This document shows, in pieces, positions 10,318 through 19,170 of a DNA stretch of 56,214 bases (positions are counted from its first letter, which is position 1; each line of letters begins with the position of its first letter). The notes beneath the pieces are model-generated. The model ran no database searches, had not been told where the DNA came from, and was given only the letters and a program-made list of their open reading frames with translations. Source of the stretch: Stentor roeselii. Lineage: Eukaryota; Ciliophora; Heterotrichea; Heterotrichida; Stentoridae. The translations under genes were made by a program, and so were the position numbers. The stretch spans positions 1 to 56,214 of the forward strand of contig RSEH01000289.1 in the NCBI GenBank assembly GCA_006503475.1, given 5' to 3'.

Positions 10318-11064
10318 ATGACTGAAATTCCTAAAGGTTTTTTACTTTACTCGACTATCTCTAAAGCAGAAATCGACTCTCTTCTCAATGAAGCTGATCC
10401 CGCTACCAGAGAAGAATCATTGGAAACTCTGATGGCAAATCCTTATGAAGCTCCTTTGAACACCCTGTATAAAACTTTCACTTTCAATAACCTCTCTTTT
10501 TGCATGGCTGAAAACTACTCTTCAGATAAGACTTCCTGCTTTTTAGAGATATTCAGTTACTTGTTTACCCGCTCCATGATCAGTCGATTAACTGAAAATG
10601 AGAGTTTCTTAGTTTTTCAGTCACTTCTCTTGAAACATTCAGTGCAGCGTTCTCCCTACTCAATCGCAGTTTTCACCTGTTCAGAGGTAAAGTCAATAAC
10701 CGACTACGCCCTGATAACTTTTTTCCGCCACTACTCATTATACGAGTACTCCTTCATCCCGAACAGTAACCTCTACTTAAAAAACATAACCCGTTTCGAA
10801 GGTGTATTCCCAGGAGTGCTTAAACTCGAAGAAGGCGGCGAAATATCCGCAGAATCAATTCCAGCCCTTGAGGCGTTTATCATAAAGCCAGTGTTAGAAG
10901 AGCCTCCACGAGAATTAGGTTCAGACGAAGAAGAAGCTTTGATAACAGACCCGCTTCAATACCTTCTTGACAAAGAAATGAAGCAAATCCGTCAAGAACT
11001 TGAAGAAAAATTCAAGAAACAAGACGACGAGTTCATATCAAAGATCGAGATGTTTAAGAAGTAG
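10318..11064 (+). CDS. CFAP119: CFAP119/CCDC189-like ciliary protein (C1a projection, DUF4464 type)
   Basis: A 248-residue protein starting at ATG 10318. The middle contains FQSLLLKHSVQRSPYSIAVF and a FFRHYSLYEYSF segment, which I recognise as typical of the CCDC189/CFAP119 family (Chlamydomonas FAP119, C1a-32). The C-terminus is an acidic, coiled-coil-forming helix (KQIRQELEEKFKKQ). In the family the protein sits on the C1a projection of the axonemal central pair and modulates beating. Its stop codon directly abuts the stop of the convergent 77-residue gene. Assignment rests on recalled motif similarity; DUF4464 relatives such as CABCOCO1 are the alternative. Confidence 0.7.
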   Translation: MTEIPKGFLLYSTISKAEIDSLLNEADPATREESLETLMANPYEAPLNTLYKTFTFNNLSFCMAENYSSDKTSCFLEIFSYLFTRSMISRLTENESFLVFQSLLLKHSVQRSPYSIAVFTCSEVKSITDYALITFFRHYSLYEYSFIPNSNLYLKNITRFEGVFPGVLKLEEGGEISAESIPALEAFIIKPVLEEPPRELGSDEEEALITDPLQYLLDKEMKQIRQELEEKFKKQDDEFISKIEMFKK

Positions 11065-11298
11065 TTATAGTAAAAGTTTGAGCTGCAAGATGATCTCTTC
11101 TTTCTTTTCGATTGACAGCTTCAGGTCTTCTATCATCGCAGCTTCGTTGCCTCGAGACTCTTCTGGCTTGTAAATTCTTTTAGTGACTAACTCGTCGAGG
11201 TTATTTCTGAGTTTTTTAACCTCATTTTCCATTCTTTTTATTGAAGATCGCGTTGCAGGCAGTCCTTGGAAGTACCTAGTTTCTCGGTTTCGATTCAT
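11065..11298 (-). CDS. Small coiled-coil protein, 77 aa
   Basis: An intact 77-codon frame from ATG 11298 to TAA at 11065-11067. After a basic N-terminus (MNRNRETRYFQGLPATRSS) most of the protein is predicted helix with heptad-like spacing (MENEVKKLRNNLDELV and IEDLKLSIEKKEEIILQLK). No family recognised. It is convergent with the CFAP119-like gene with no bases between the stops, and divergent from the 65-residue gene with 30 bp between starts. This tight fit between two other genes supports it being real. It might be a small ciliary or basal-body component, but that is only context. Confidence 0.6.
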   Translation of the reverse strand: MNRNRETRYFQGLPATRSSIKRMENEVKKLRNNLDELVTKRIYKPEESRGNEAAMIEDLKLSIEKKEEIILQLKLLL

Positions 11299-11328
11299 TT
11301 TTATATTCTTAGAAAAGTCTATTGAAGT
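11299..11328. promoter_or_regulatory. 30-bp divergent promoter interval
   Basis: Only 30 bp separate the start codons of two divergent small genes. Core promoter elements must lie here or inside the coding regions. Confidence 0.4.
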
Positions 11329-11526
11329 ATGGCAGAACCCCGAAGAATCAGCGTAAAATTATCTTTTGACGGAGGAAGTCCCGTCCGTATTCACACTGAT
11401 TTATCAATGTTTGCCCAAGTTGCCAAGAAAAAAGCTCCTGATACTGAAAAAATCGAGAAGATTAGAGAATTAAGCACAAATTTTCAACTAACGAAGGGAC
11501 TTTTAATGAGGTTTGTTGAGGGTTAG
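11329..11526 (+). CDS. Small hypothetical protein, 65 aa
   Basis: A short intact frame from ATG 11329 to TAG. It is basic, with a beta-like N-terminus (RRISVKLSFDGGSPVRIHTD) and a helical C-terminal half (DTEKIEKIRELSTNFQLTKGLLMRF). No family recognised and no intron donor needed. It fills the space between a divergent neighbour 30 bp upstream and the convergent MFS gene whose stop lies 3 bp beyond its own. That placement and its ordinary codon use support it being a real mini-gene, but it is short enough that chance cannot be excluded. Confidence 0.55.
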   Translation: MAEPRRISVKLSFDGGSPVRIHTDLSMFAQVAKKKAPDTEKIEKIRELSTNFQLTKGLLMRFVEG

Positions 11527-11529
11527 TAC

Positions 11530-12909
11530 TTAAGATTTATTGTAGTTAAGCTCGCCTAATGATTTTGGGTCAAAATTTCGAGTTTCGATTATGAACAAGC
11601 TACAAAGAAAAGTTATCAGCAAAGCACTTGACATTAGAAGGATGAAACCTAGATTGCTTGAAGTGGTTTCTAGGATTAATGCTGCGGCGAATGGAGATAG
11701 CATTGAACCGATCGTTGTTGCACCTGTGAATAGTCCGATTGCTGTATTTCGCACTTCGGATGGGAAGGTCTCGGGAGTTATGCAGTACTGAATGGCCAAG
11801 AAGCTATTTTCAAAAAAGAAGTAAAAAACAGATAAAACCGTCACCTATATATCCCCTACGGCAACTCGATCCTTTAACAAAAAGCTAAAAATCAAGCAAG
11901 TTCCAAATAACTGTGACAAATACAAAGCCTTCTTCCTTCCCAACCTAGTACTAACAAGATAAGTCGAAATAAGTATCCCAGGGAATCCAGCTGTTTAAAC
12001 CTCACCAAACTGCTGAAAAAGCATCGTTTCATAAACAGAAGACCCATCAAATCCGGCCCTTGTAAGTACAACAGGCATAAAACTACTAATTCCTGAAAAC
12101 GTAAAAGAGCTGCATCCCCAAATGACTGAATAAAAAATTGTCAAATTTCGAAGAGGTTTCTTAAAAAGACATCGAATTTGCTCTTTTATGCTTCTTTCTT
12201 CAGTTATTTCTTTAGGAGTCGCAAGAAGGACCTTTTCGACTAGAGAGTCACGGTCTTCGACTTTTCGCATTGTTTCGACGAGGTTAAGAACGAGGGTTGT
12301 TCGATGTTTGCTTAGAAGAAAAGCTGGAGTTTCTTGAATCCAGAATCTTGGAATTGATATTATTAAGGCTATCAGGCCAATTGAACCTTGAACTAATTGC
12401 CATTCGTAAGGAGTGTTTAAGCTTAGGTATATCAGGCTTAGAGCTGGAGGAAGACAGGAACCGAGAGAGGATAGTGAACTTAGAGATGTTAAAATGTATT
12501 GCTTGTTTGGAGGACAGTATTCTAGGAAAACGTTACCGTCTACTGCGTAGCTACCTCCTAGGCCGAATCCTACTATTATGTAACATGAGGCAAGCATCCA
12601 AACATTAGGAGAAAACACCGCAACTGCAATACCAAGTGCCACAAAAATCAGTACCTTGCTAAAAGCTTTTCTCCTTCCATAGCGATCAGCAACAAACCCC
12701 CAGAAAAACGACCCAACAAACATTCCAACCATAGTAAAAACCGAAACCAGACTTTGTTGCAAATAAGAAACTCCCCATTCTCTATGAATTTGACTTAAAA
12801 GCACTCCAAGTCCAACCTGTACAGCATTCGAGACTCCCCATCCACCTCCACAAATAAAAACAAGAATTTTCTGGAGTTTTCCAAAAGGAATGAAATGTTC
12901 TTCTTCCAT
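11530..12909 (-). CDS. MFS transporter, SV2/SVOP-like (two 15-nt introns)
   Basis: Three exons (12909-12006, 11990-11860, 11844-11530) join to a 449-residue protein. The N-terminal half has the MFS loop motif GFVADRYGRRKAF after TM2 and several membrane segments; a central cytoplasmic loop carries SIKEQIRCLFKKPLR; the C-terminal half has TRLGRKKAL and the late family motif CITPETFPSEVRNTAIG. The PETFP..VR motif with the FPGI segment made by splicing intron 1 is typical of the SV2/SVOP and organic-ion branch. About 12 membrane helices are expected. Substrate unknown. Starts 20 bp from, and divergent to, the GCP gene; its stop is 3 bp from the convergent 65-residue gene. Confidence 0.85.
11845..11859 (-). 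other. 15-nt intron (MFS gene, intron 2)
   Basis: GTAGGGGATATATAG. Removal takes out an in-frame TAG and joins RVA to VTVLSVFYFF. Confidence 0.9.
11991..12005 (-). other. 15-nt intron (MFS gene, intron 1)
   Basis: GTGAGGTTTAAACAG, with a GTG rather than the usual GTA start. It contains an in-frame TAA; removal joins QQF to AGFPGILIST, a conserved transporter segment. Confidence 0.85.
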
Positions 12910-12929
12910 TAAGCAGTATAAAGATCCTG
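12910..12929. promoter_or_regulatory. 20-bp divergent start interval
   Basis: Only 20 bp separate the ATGs of the MFS and GCP genes, so 5' untranslated regions must be minimal or overlap. No motif identified. Confidence 0.4.
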
Positions 12930-15900
12930 ATGGCGGGCAGCGTATTCTTGACTATAAACGAATTGGAAAAGCATTTAAAAGGTTTCCACGAGAAGATAAA
13001 TGAAGAAGTCTGGACAGTTCTTCTGAAGTAATTTCAATTCAGGGCACCTTTAAAGGAAATCTCTTTGAACTCAGTCCTATTGGAAGTCAATTCAAAGGTC
13101 TTTCAAATGAGATGCTCGAAAATGACTGACCAGGCCGGGGCTCTTGAGGTTCTGGTCAATGTCCTTCTTAGTAAAAAGACCTGGGCAACTGGGCAGTTCT
13201 CGTATCAACCTTTCACCTGTCATTTACAGGTACTTGTTCTGCTTTTTACACTGCAAGGAGACTTAAACAATGCGAAAATGACGGAAGTCAGCTGGAAACT
13301 ACTGAAGTTTCTACAGAAGACTCAAGTGGAACATAGAAGACTTGCTCCACAACCTGACTTATTCATGCAAATTGACTCAACAACAGTGAATCCTTCGATA
13401 AAAACTCAAGAGGATTATTTTTTTCTGAAAAAAGGACTGATTTTCAATGATTTCTCTAGATTTGGAGAATTTCAAACAAGGTTTCCAATGATTTCTTCTT
13501 GTGAAGCTGTTAGTTTTAAGACGGAAAAGTTTCAAGAGATGGGAAGTTGGTTTGATTCTAAACCTGGAGAACTTATGGGCGCTTTTTTACATCTTCAGAC
13601 ACAAGACCCTCGGAATCCTTTCAATATTTCTTTGAAACTTCCACCTTTAGAGTCAAAAATCACTCAAAACTCTGGAATTGACTTTCCCTTTCCATGTTTA
13701 TCAGAAGAACAAACAATTATCCCTGAGGTTAAAGTGAAAAAACCTCTCATTTGGAAAGATTTAATAGAAAATTACAAAAAACATGAAAATCTCTGCAATT
13801 TCGACCCTTCCGCTCGGAAAAAGGGAAAAATGTGGGAAAACCATGAAAAAAAAACAAGACTTGTGAAATCTTTAAAAGACCTGGGAAGACAATACGAAGA
13901 CTCTCTTCGAAAAACCCTAGACGACCAATTTTTACCAAGTAACCGTCCTTTACCCCCACAGGACTTAATAAGAAGTTTAAAGCTTGTAGTCCTCGGAATT
14001 CCAAATCCACTCTTCGACGGCGATTATCGACCCAAGACTCGTTTTCGTCTTTTCGGAATTTCCCATTCATCAATCTTGAGCAGTCTTCAGAAAATTCTTC
14101 AATTTGCTAAAAGTTACAAATTTCTCTCAGTCCTTTCTTTAAATCTTCAAAAGAAAGAAGAACTGGTCTCACCGTCATTGTCGAAAGGAATTAGAAACGT
14201 GTTGTCTTTTATTGAAAATTTCGTGATTCAAGTGCGTGATGATCAGAGCCTTATTCAATTTTTAGTCCAAACTCAAAGTCTTCGAGAACAAGTCGAATCT
14301 TTAAGGACTGTCTGCGCGTCTTTGCCTGATGGTTTCTTGATAATTGACTATATTTACCAGATCCTTACTAAAAATGAAGGTGATTTCGAAAATTACCATC
14401 TTTTACAAAAACTTTTTAAAAATATTGTAAGACCAGTCCTCTCTGCATTGACCAGCTTTACCTTTACAAGTGACTTACATGACCTTCATGGAGAGTTTTT
14501 CATTCAACTTGATAGAACTCGAGAGAAACTTCCAGATTTTTCAATTGAAAAGTACTTTAACAGCTTTAGGTCTAGCAATAGTCAACTCTTTACACCTGTC
14601 ATTGAACCTTTATTGGAAATCGGGAGAAATCTTCGTTTGATGAAAATTTTAGATAAGGACCTTAGTTGTTATTTTCAGTTGGCTTCAGCGGGAACTTGCT
14701 CATCACTTGACCTGGTCCAACCTGTTCTTCCCTTCTTTCGACTTTCTTATAAAAATAAAAAAATTTCGAAGATTTCTGATGAGTTCCTCGCTTTTTACGC
14801 AGAACAAACCACTTGTCTTTTAAATTTAGAAAAAAAAATTGTAGATGACGAGCAAGAAATCATCCAAAAGGCGAATCTTGCGAAATTTAAGAAAATTCAT
14901 CAACTTCGTCTTATTTCAGAAGTTCAACAAAAAGCTGAAATTGAAAAAATTCGAGAAAAGCAAAGAAAACAATGGAATTTCGCTCAAGTCCTTGAAAATC
15001 AACTGAAGGAAAACCAGGAGTTAAAAAGAATAGAAAGAGAAAAACACTTAGCAGAAGAAAAAAAGATGGAAGCTCGACTGGAACAGGAAAAAAAAGATTT
15101 AATAGAAAAAGGACGAGCTTTTTTAATTGAGCAGCATGAAAACCTTGCTTTAGAACTTTATAAAAAAAACGCGATTGAAAACTGGAAAAAAAATCGAAAC
15201 AGTTTAAATGAAAAAAGAATTTCATGGTTTCGTATGAGAGAAGAAGCTGAAGAAAGAGAAGTCCAGGCAAGGTTACAAGTCGATTCAATTCAACCGATTT
15301 TCGGATACTCTGATGAATCCCCTGAAATTTTAATGCAAGTTGACCAGTTACCAGGTGAAAATGAAGGAAAAAATTTAGGATTTCAAGAAATTTTAAAGGA
15401 AAATAAGAAAATTGTAGAAAATGAGAAAATTGGAGAAAATGAGAAAATTGGAGAAAATGAGAAAATTGGAAAAAATGATAAAATTAATGAAGAGATTTTT
15501 AAACCTGTTAGACAACCACCAGGAGGCTTTTCGACTATTCAAACTCTTTTTAATGATGTAATCACTCCAATCGTCTCGAAACCTGACCCGTCTTTAATGC
15601 CGCGTATCGGGTACAATGAAAGTTTAGAGAAATGGGAAATTTGTTCTTCAGTACTCTTTGAAGAAGTTATCAAAAAGGTCTTTCGTAAGATTTCTCCTGT
15701 TAAAAACTGGGAACTTCAAGCGAAAGTTGAAGATTCTGACCTTTTTTTAGACCTTTTTCCTGATTTTCAATCGAAAATGGCTCAGGATCAGAATATTTTC
15801 ATTCCTTTTAATAAGGTTGTTGAAAAGCTTATTGTTCAGCCTATCTTGGTTCAGGCGGAAATTGTGAATAAGGCTTGCTTGCATCTTTTTATTAGGAAAT

Positions 15901-16760
15901 TGAGACTTGTTGATCATCTTAGGGCTTTGAAACGATATGCTTTGCTTGAGGCTGGAGATACTGTTGACTTGTTTTTAAATACTATCTTTTCACCTGGGTT
16001 TAGTGGAAATTTAACTGCGGTTTGGGAAGGATGCTTGAAAATGACCTCGAGTAAAGATGATGAATTCGGAGATTTAATTAAAATTTCAATGAAAAGGAAT
16101 AATTTGTTTAAAATGCAGTTCAAAACAGTAGAAGACCTCGAATTCCTAGAACTCGGTCTAAACATCAAAGGTCCTTTAGAGCTAATCTTCAGTCCAGACC
16201 GTTTAGAAGAATACTCCAAAGCCTTCGTAAGTCTTCTGCGTGTGAAATTCGTGACATCAATCCTAAGCAACATCAAGACATTCAACGTGCCAATGAGTCA
16301 CCTTTACTACCGAAAAATTCATTTTTTACGTCAAAAAATGCAGCATTTCATCGACATTTATCACGGCTACGTCGCGAGCGAGCTTCACGGAGCTGCCTGG
16401 CGAACTCTCGTCAATGACGTGCTTAAATCTCAGAACTTAGCAGAGATTGTGAAAGTCCATGCAAAGTACCTGGACACCATTCAAAACAGGTGCTTTTTGA
16501 AGGAAAGTGGCACTCGTGTTATGGATCAGCTTAAAATGATTTTTCAACTTGTTATGAGATTTAGAAATATTGTCATTGAACTTGATGAGTTTTCACTTCG
16601 GGAAATTGAAGCTATTGAAGATGATTTTAATAGCATTCATAGGTTTTTGTTTAAAATGACACAGAAAATGGCATTGAATGGACATTTTCCTGAACTTTTT
16701 GTGAGATTGGATTTTAATGAGTATATGACTAAGAAGATTGAGAGAGAAAGAGTTTTGTAG
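12930..16760 (+). CDS. Gamma-tubulin complex component, GCP5/GCP6-like (one 15-nt intron)
   Basis: Exon 1 (12930-13027) and exon 2 (13043-16760) give 1271 residues; exon 1 restores an ATG that begins MAGSVFLTINELEKHLKG. A GRIP1-like region (about residues 370-590, DGFLIIDYIYQILTKNEGDF) is followed by a long charged coiled coil (about 630-780) and a C-terminal GRIP2 region with FLRQKMQHFIDIYHGYVASE, LVNDVLKSQNLAEIVKVHAK and YLDTIQNRCFL. GRIP2 binds gamma-tubulin. The large insertion between GRIP1 and GRIP2 is typical of GCP6 and distinguishes it from GCP2-4. The family forms the gamma-tubulin ring complex that nucleates microtubules at basal bodies. Four 6-residue repeats lie in the insertion. 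GCP5 versus GCP6 is not settled. Confidence 0.85.
13028..13042 (+). other. 15-nt intron (GCP gene)
   Basis: GTAATTTCAATTCAG. It begins in an otherwise in-frame TAA after VLLK; removal joins VWTVLLK to APLKEISLNS. Confidence 0.9.
15414..15485 (+). repeat. 18-bp coding tandem repeat, four units
   Basis: Four units encode VENEKI, GENEKI, GENEKI and GKNDKI within the charged insertion of the GCP5/6-like protein. The second and third units are identical in DNA, indicating recent slippage. Confidence 0.9.
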
Positions 16761-16816
16761 AATGAGTGGTAATAATGATTATTTTATGGAATTGAAAATC
16801 GGGGGTTTTGAGAGGA

Positions 16817-18775
16817 TTAGTTGAGTTTGAGGTCTTGTTCATCGGTTAATCGGACCAAATCCCTTAAATCAACCTGAATACGTTTCAACAGATTCTGATT
16901 ACTTAAAAACAATTTTTTACACAAATCAAGTTTCCTATCAATTCTCGAAATCGAGTTTTTTTCACTTTGCTCCAATTTAAATTCCTGACAAATTTTTTTA
17001 TACTCCAAATCAATTAAAATCCTGACATTCCCAACATCCCTAACCATTTCTAAATTCGCCTTCTGAAGAGCTTTCATTTCACTAAGTTCTACTAAAAGTA
17101 AGTCGAACCTTTTTGCAGTATCTCTTTTAAGTTCCTTAAAAAAAATAATAAACTCTTGTTGTATAATTTTAAAAACATCAGGAGTAAGAACCCAAAGAAC
17201 TGAATATTCCGAAATAACGACATCAAAGATCCTTTTCACATTCTGAACCACTTCAATATCTCCAAAGTAACTTCCAGGGCTAATGACCTTGAACCTGACC
17301 CCTTCCCTATCAACGAAGTACCCTTTTCCATGAATCATAAAATAAATATCTCGACAAGGGTTCCCCGCAGCGAAAAGAATTGTCCCAGCTTTAACATTTT
17401 CAGTCTTCAACAAAGGCACAATCGTATAAAGAAACTTTTCCTCCCGATCCCTTAAAATAGCGAAAAGCGACAAAGCTCCAAAATGGGCAGAACTTGCGAT
17501 ATTCATTCTAATCTTAGCAGGCATTTCTCTCATCATTTTTTCCTTAGTATTAAATTGGTAAAACAGTTTTTCACTTGTTTCTTTCACCATCTTCTGCATC
17601 TTTATCTTCACTTTTTTCGGCAGGTTGTTTTCACTAGCATAAGCGTCGACCATTGAAAGTTTTGAGTCAATTTGTCTGTTTTTTCCTGAATCTTTTTCAC
17701 TTATCATCGTGGAAAGACTACTAATGGAAAAAGACAAGAAGTAAAGTGCGATAATCATCCAAAATATTGAAACAAGTAGTTCTCCACGAGTTTTAGCAGA
17801 AATATCGCCGTAGCCTGTGGTACTAAGTGTGACAAGTGCCCAGTAAAGTGAGAAAAAATAACTTTTCACAGTAGAAACATCTTGCAAGTCCTTCCGAGTC
17901 ACCCAAGTATCAGGTCCGAAATCTTCAAACTTTGCAATGAAAAACCAGAAACAAGTGAAAATATGAAGACTCATGATTATCATGAAAATTGTATTCAAAA
18001 ACTTCACTGCTGATGAGGAAAAACTGAAAAAATAATACCAAGACTCTAGAAAAGGAAACATTTTACTGTTCTTCATGCAAACAAGTAACTTCGATAATCG
18101 AAAAAGTCTCGGAGCTGACTTCAAACGAGTCAACTTCGCGAGAAAGTTGTAAGAACCTCTTGAAGCACTTTGCTGGAAAGAAGATAAAACTAGGTCAAAG
18201 GGAAAAGTTGAGACCAGGTCAATAAAAAGCCAGCCTTTTAAGTAATGCATAAAAATTTCTTTACGAGTTTTTATCAGAGTCCCGTCGAAATCGAAGAAAG
18301 ACGTGTTTAAAGTAACAAGAATGTCTAAAAAGTACACGAATGACAATAAAATGTCGATAAAAAACCACACGTCATCACTTCTCTCTGCAGAAAAAGCTAA
18401 TAAAAAAGGAGTAAAAGTCGCTGTGTATAAAAGACACACACCTACAAACATGTCCCAGTAAACCTTGAAACCTCGGCTTGGATGAAAAATTAAATCTTGA
18501 AAAGAATGCTCGTCTTCTGATGTTTTTTCAAAAGATTTTCCATATTTCTCTGTCTTTTGCAACAATTCTTCCACGTATCTCTCGGATTTCAGTCTTTGAA
18601 GAGAAAAGCGGTTTAGATGTTTCAGATTTTTCATCATTTTTGATATGCGTAAAGCTGTGATTAGTCTTAAGTGAACTCGCTTCCATACTTGAGTAAAACG
18701 AGGCTCGGGACTTTCTTCGAAGATTTCGGTGAATAAAACTCCTTCTTTTAGGGTTGGTGATATGTAGGAGCTCAT
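16817..18775 (-). CDS. Voltage-gated K+ channel with cyclic-nucleotide-binding domain (CNG/HCN/KCNH type)
   Basis: A 652-residue protein. Six membrane segments lie at about residues 105-300: an acidic S2-S3 region (WFFIDILLSFVYFLDILV), an S4 with spaced Arg/Lys (LTRLKSAPRLFRLSKLL), and a pore with the K+ filter TTGYGD at about 316-322. A C-linker follows, then a cyclic-nucleotide-binding fold (KAGTILFAAGNPC, PGSYFGDIEVV) and a helical C-terminal tail. The usual phosphate-binding residues after FGE (normally RTA or RSA) are not obvious; the site reads NVKRIFDV, so ligand binding is doubtful. Such channels shape membrane potential and ciliary reversal in ciliates. Its 3' end is 56 bp from the convergent GCP gene. 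Confidence 0.92.
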   Translation of the reverse strand: MSSYISPTLKEGVLFTEIFEESPEPRFTQVWKRVHLRLITALRISKMMKNLKHLNRFSLQRLKSERYVEELLQKTEKYGKSFEKTSEDEHSFQDLIFHPSRGFKVYWDMFVGVCLLYTATFTPFLLAFSAERSDDVWFFIDILLSFVYFLDILVTLNTSFFDFDGTLIKTRKEIFMHYLKGWLFIDLVSTFPFDLVLSSFQQSASRGSYNFLAKLTRLKSAPRLFRLSKLLVCMKNSKMFPFLESWYYFFSFSSSAVKFLNTIFMIIMSLHIFTCFWFFIAKFEDFGPDTWVTRKDLQDVSTVKSYFFSLYWALVTLSTTGYGDISAKTRGELLVSIFWMIIALYFLSFSISSLSTMISEKDSGKNRQIDSKLSMVDAYASENNLPKKVKIKMQKMVKETSEKLFYQFNTKEKMMREMPAKIRMNIASSAHFGALSLFAILRDREEKFLYTIVPLLKTENVKAGTILFAAGNPCRDIYFMIHGKGYFVDREGVRFKVISPGSYFGDIEVVQNVKRIFDVVISEYSVLWVLTPDVFKIIQQEFIIFFKELKRDTAKRFDLLLVELSEMKALQKANLEMVRDVGNVRILIDLEYKKICQEFKLEQSEKNSISRIDRKLDLCKKLFLSNQNLLKRIQVDLRDLVRLTDEQDLKLN

Positions 18776-19170
18776 AATTTTCTTGAATCGAAAATTTAAT
18801 TATGCGAGTTATTAAGTAATGGATTCGAGGATTTTATTTCGATTTGAAAATTTTTTTGAGATGGTTGATGAAAGTTGAGGTTTTATTAGTAAGAGTTTTG
18901 TATAAGTTATTGGTCAATTATTTCAGGAATATTTAGAGTAAATTTATGGAATTTATTATAGAAAAACAAGATTTTCATTAATTTATGAGAAAAATTAAGA
19001 TTTTTGATAGTTAAAAATAAGTAAAATTGAATTGTTGAAAAAATTTAAGTTTATGATAATTACACGATTTTTATCCCTATATTCTCCAAATTCATTCAAT
19101 AATAATCAAAAGCCTTTAACACCTCCCAAAATCTACCTTATCCAAAATCAAATTACTATAATCAAACCCC
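18776..19170. other. Intergenic interval upstream of the channel gene
   Basis: 395 bp, AT-rich, the longest gap in the compact block. It holds the upstream region of the channel gene and the 3' region of the TBC gene. No feature recognised. Confidence 0.4.

Noticed and set aside
11591-11791. Plus-strand 66-codon ORF with a protein-like look
   Set aside because: Lies fully inside the conserved last exon of the MFS gene on the other strand.
13747-14073. Opposite-strand ORF of 108 codons inside the GCP gene
   Set aside because: Shadow of a long conserved coding frame; no motif of its own.
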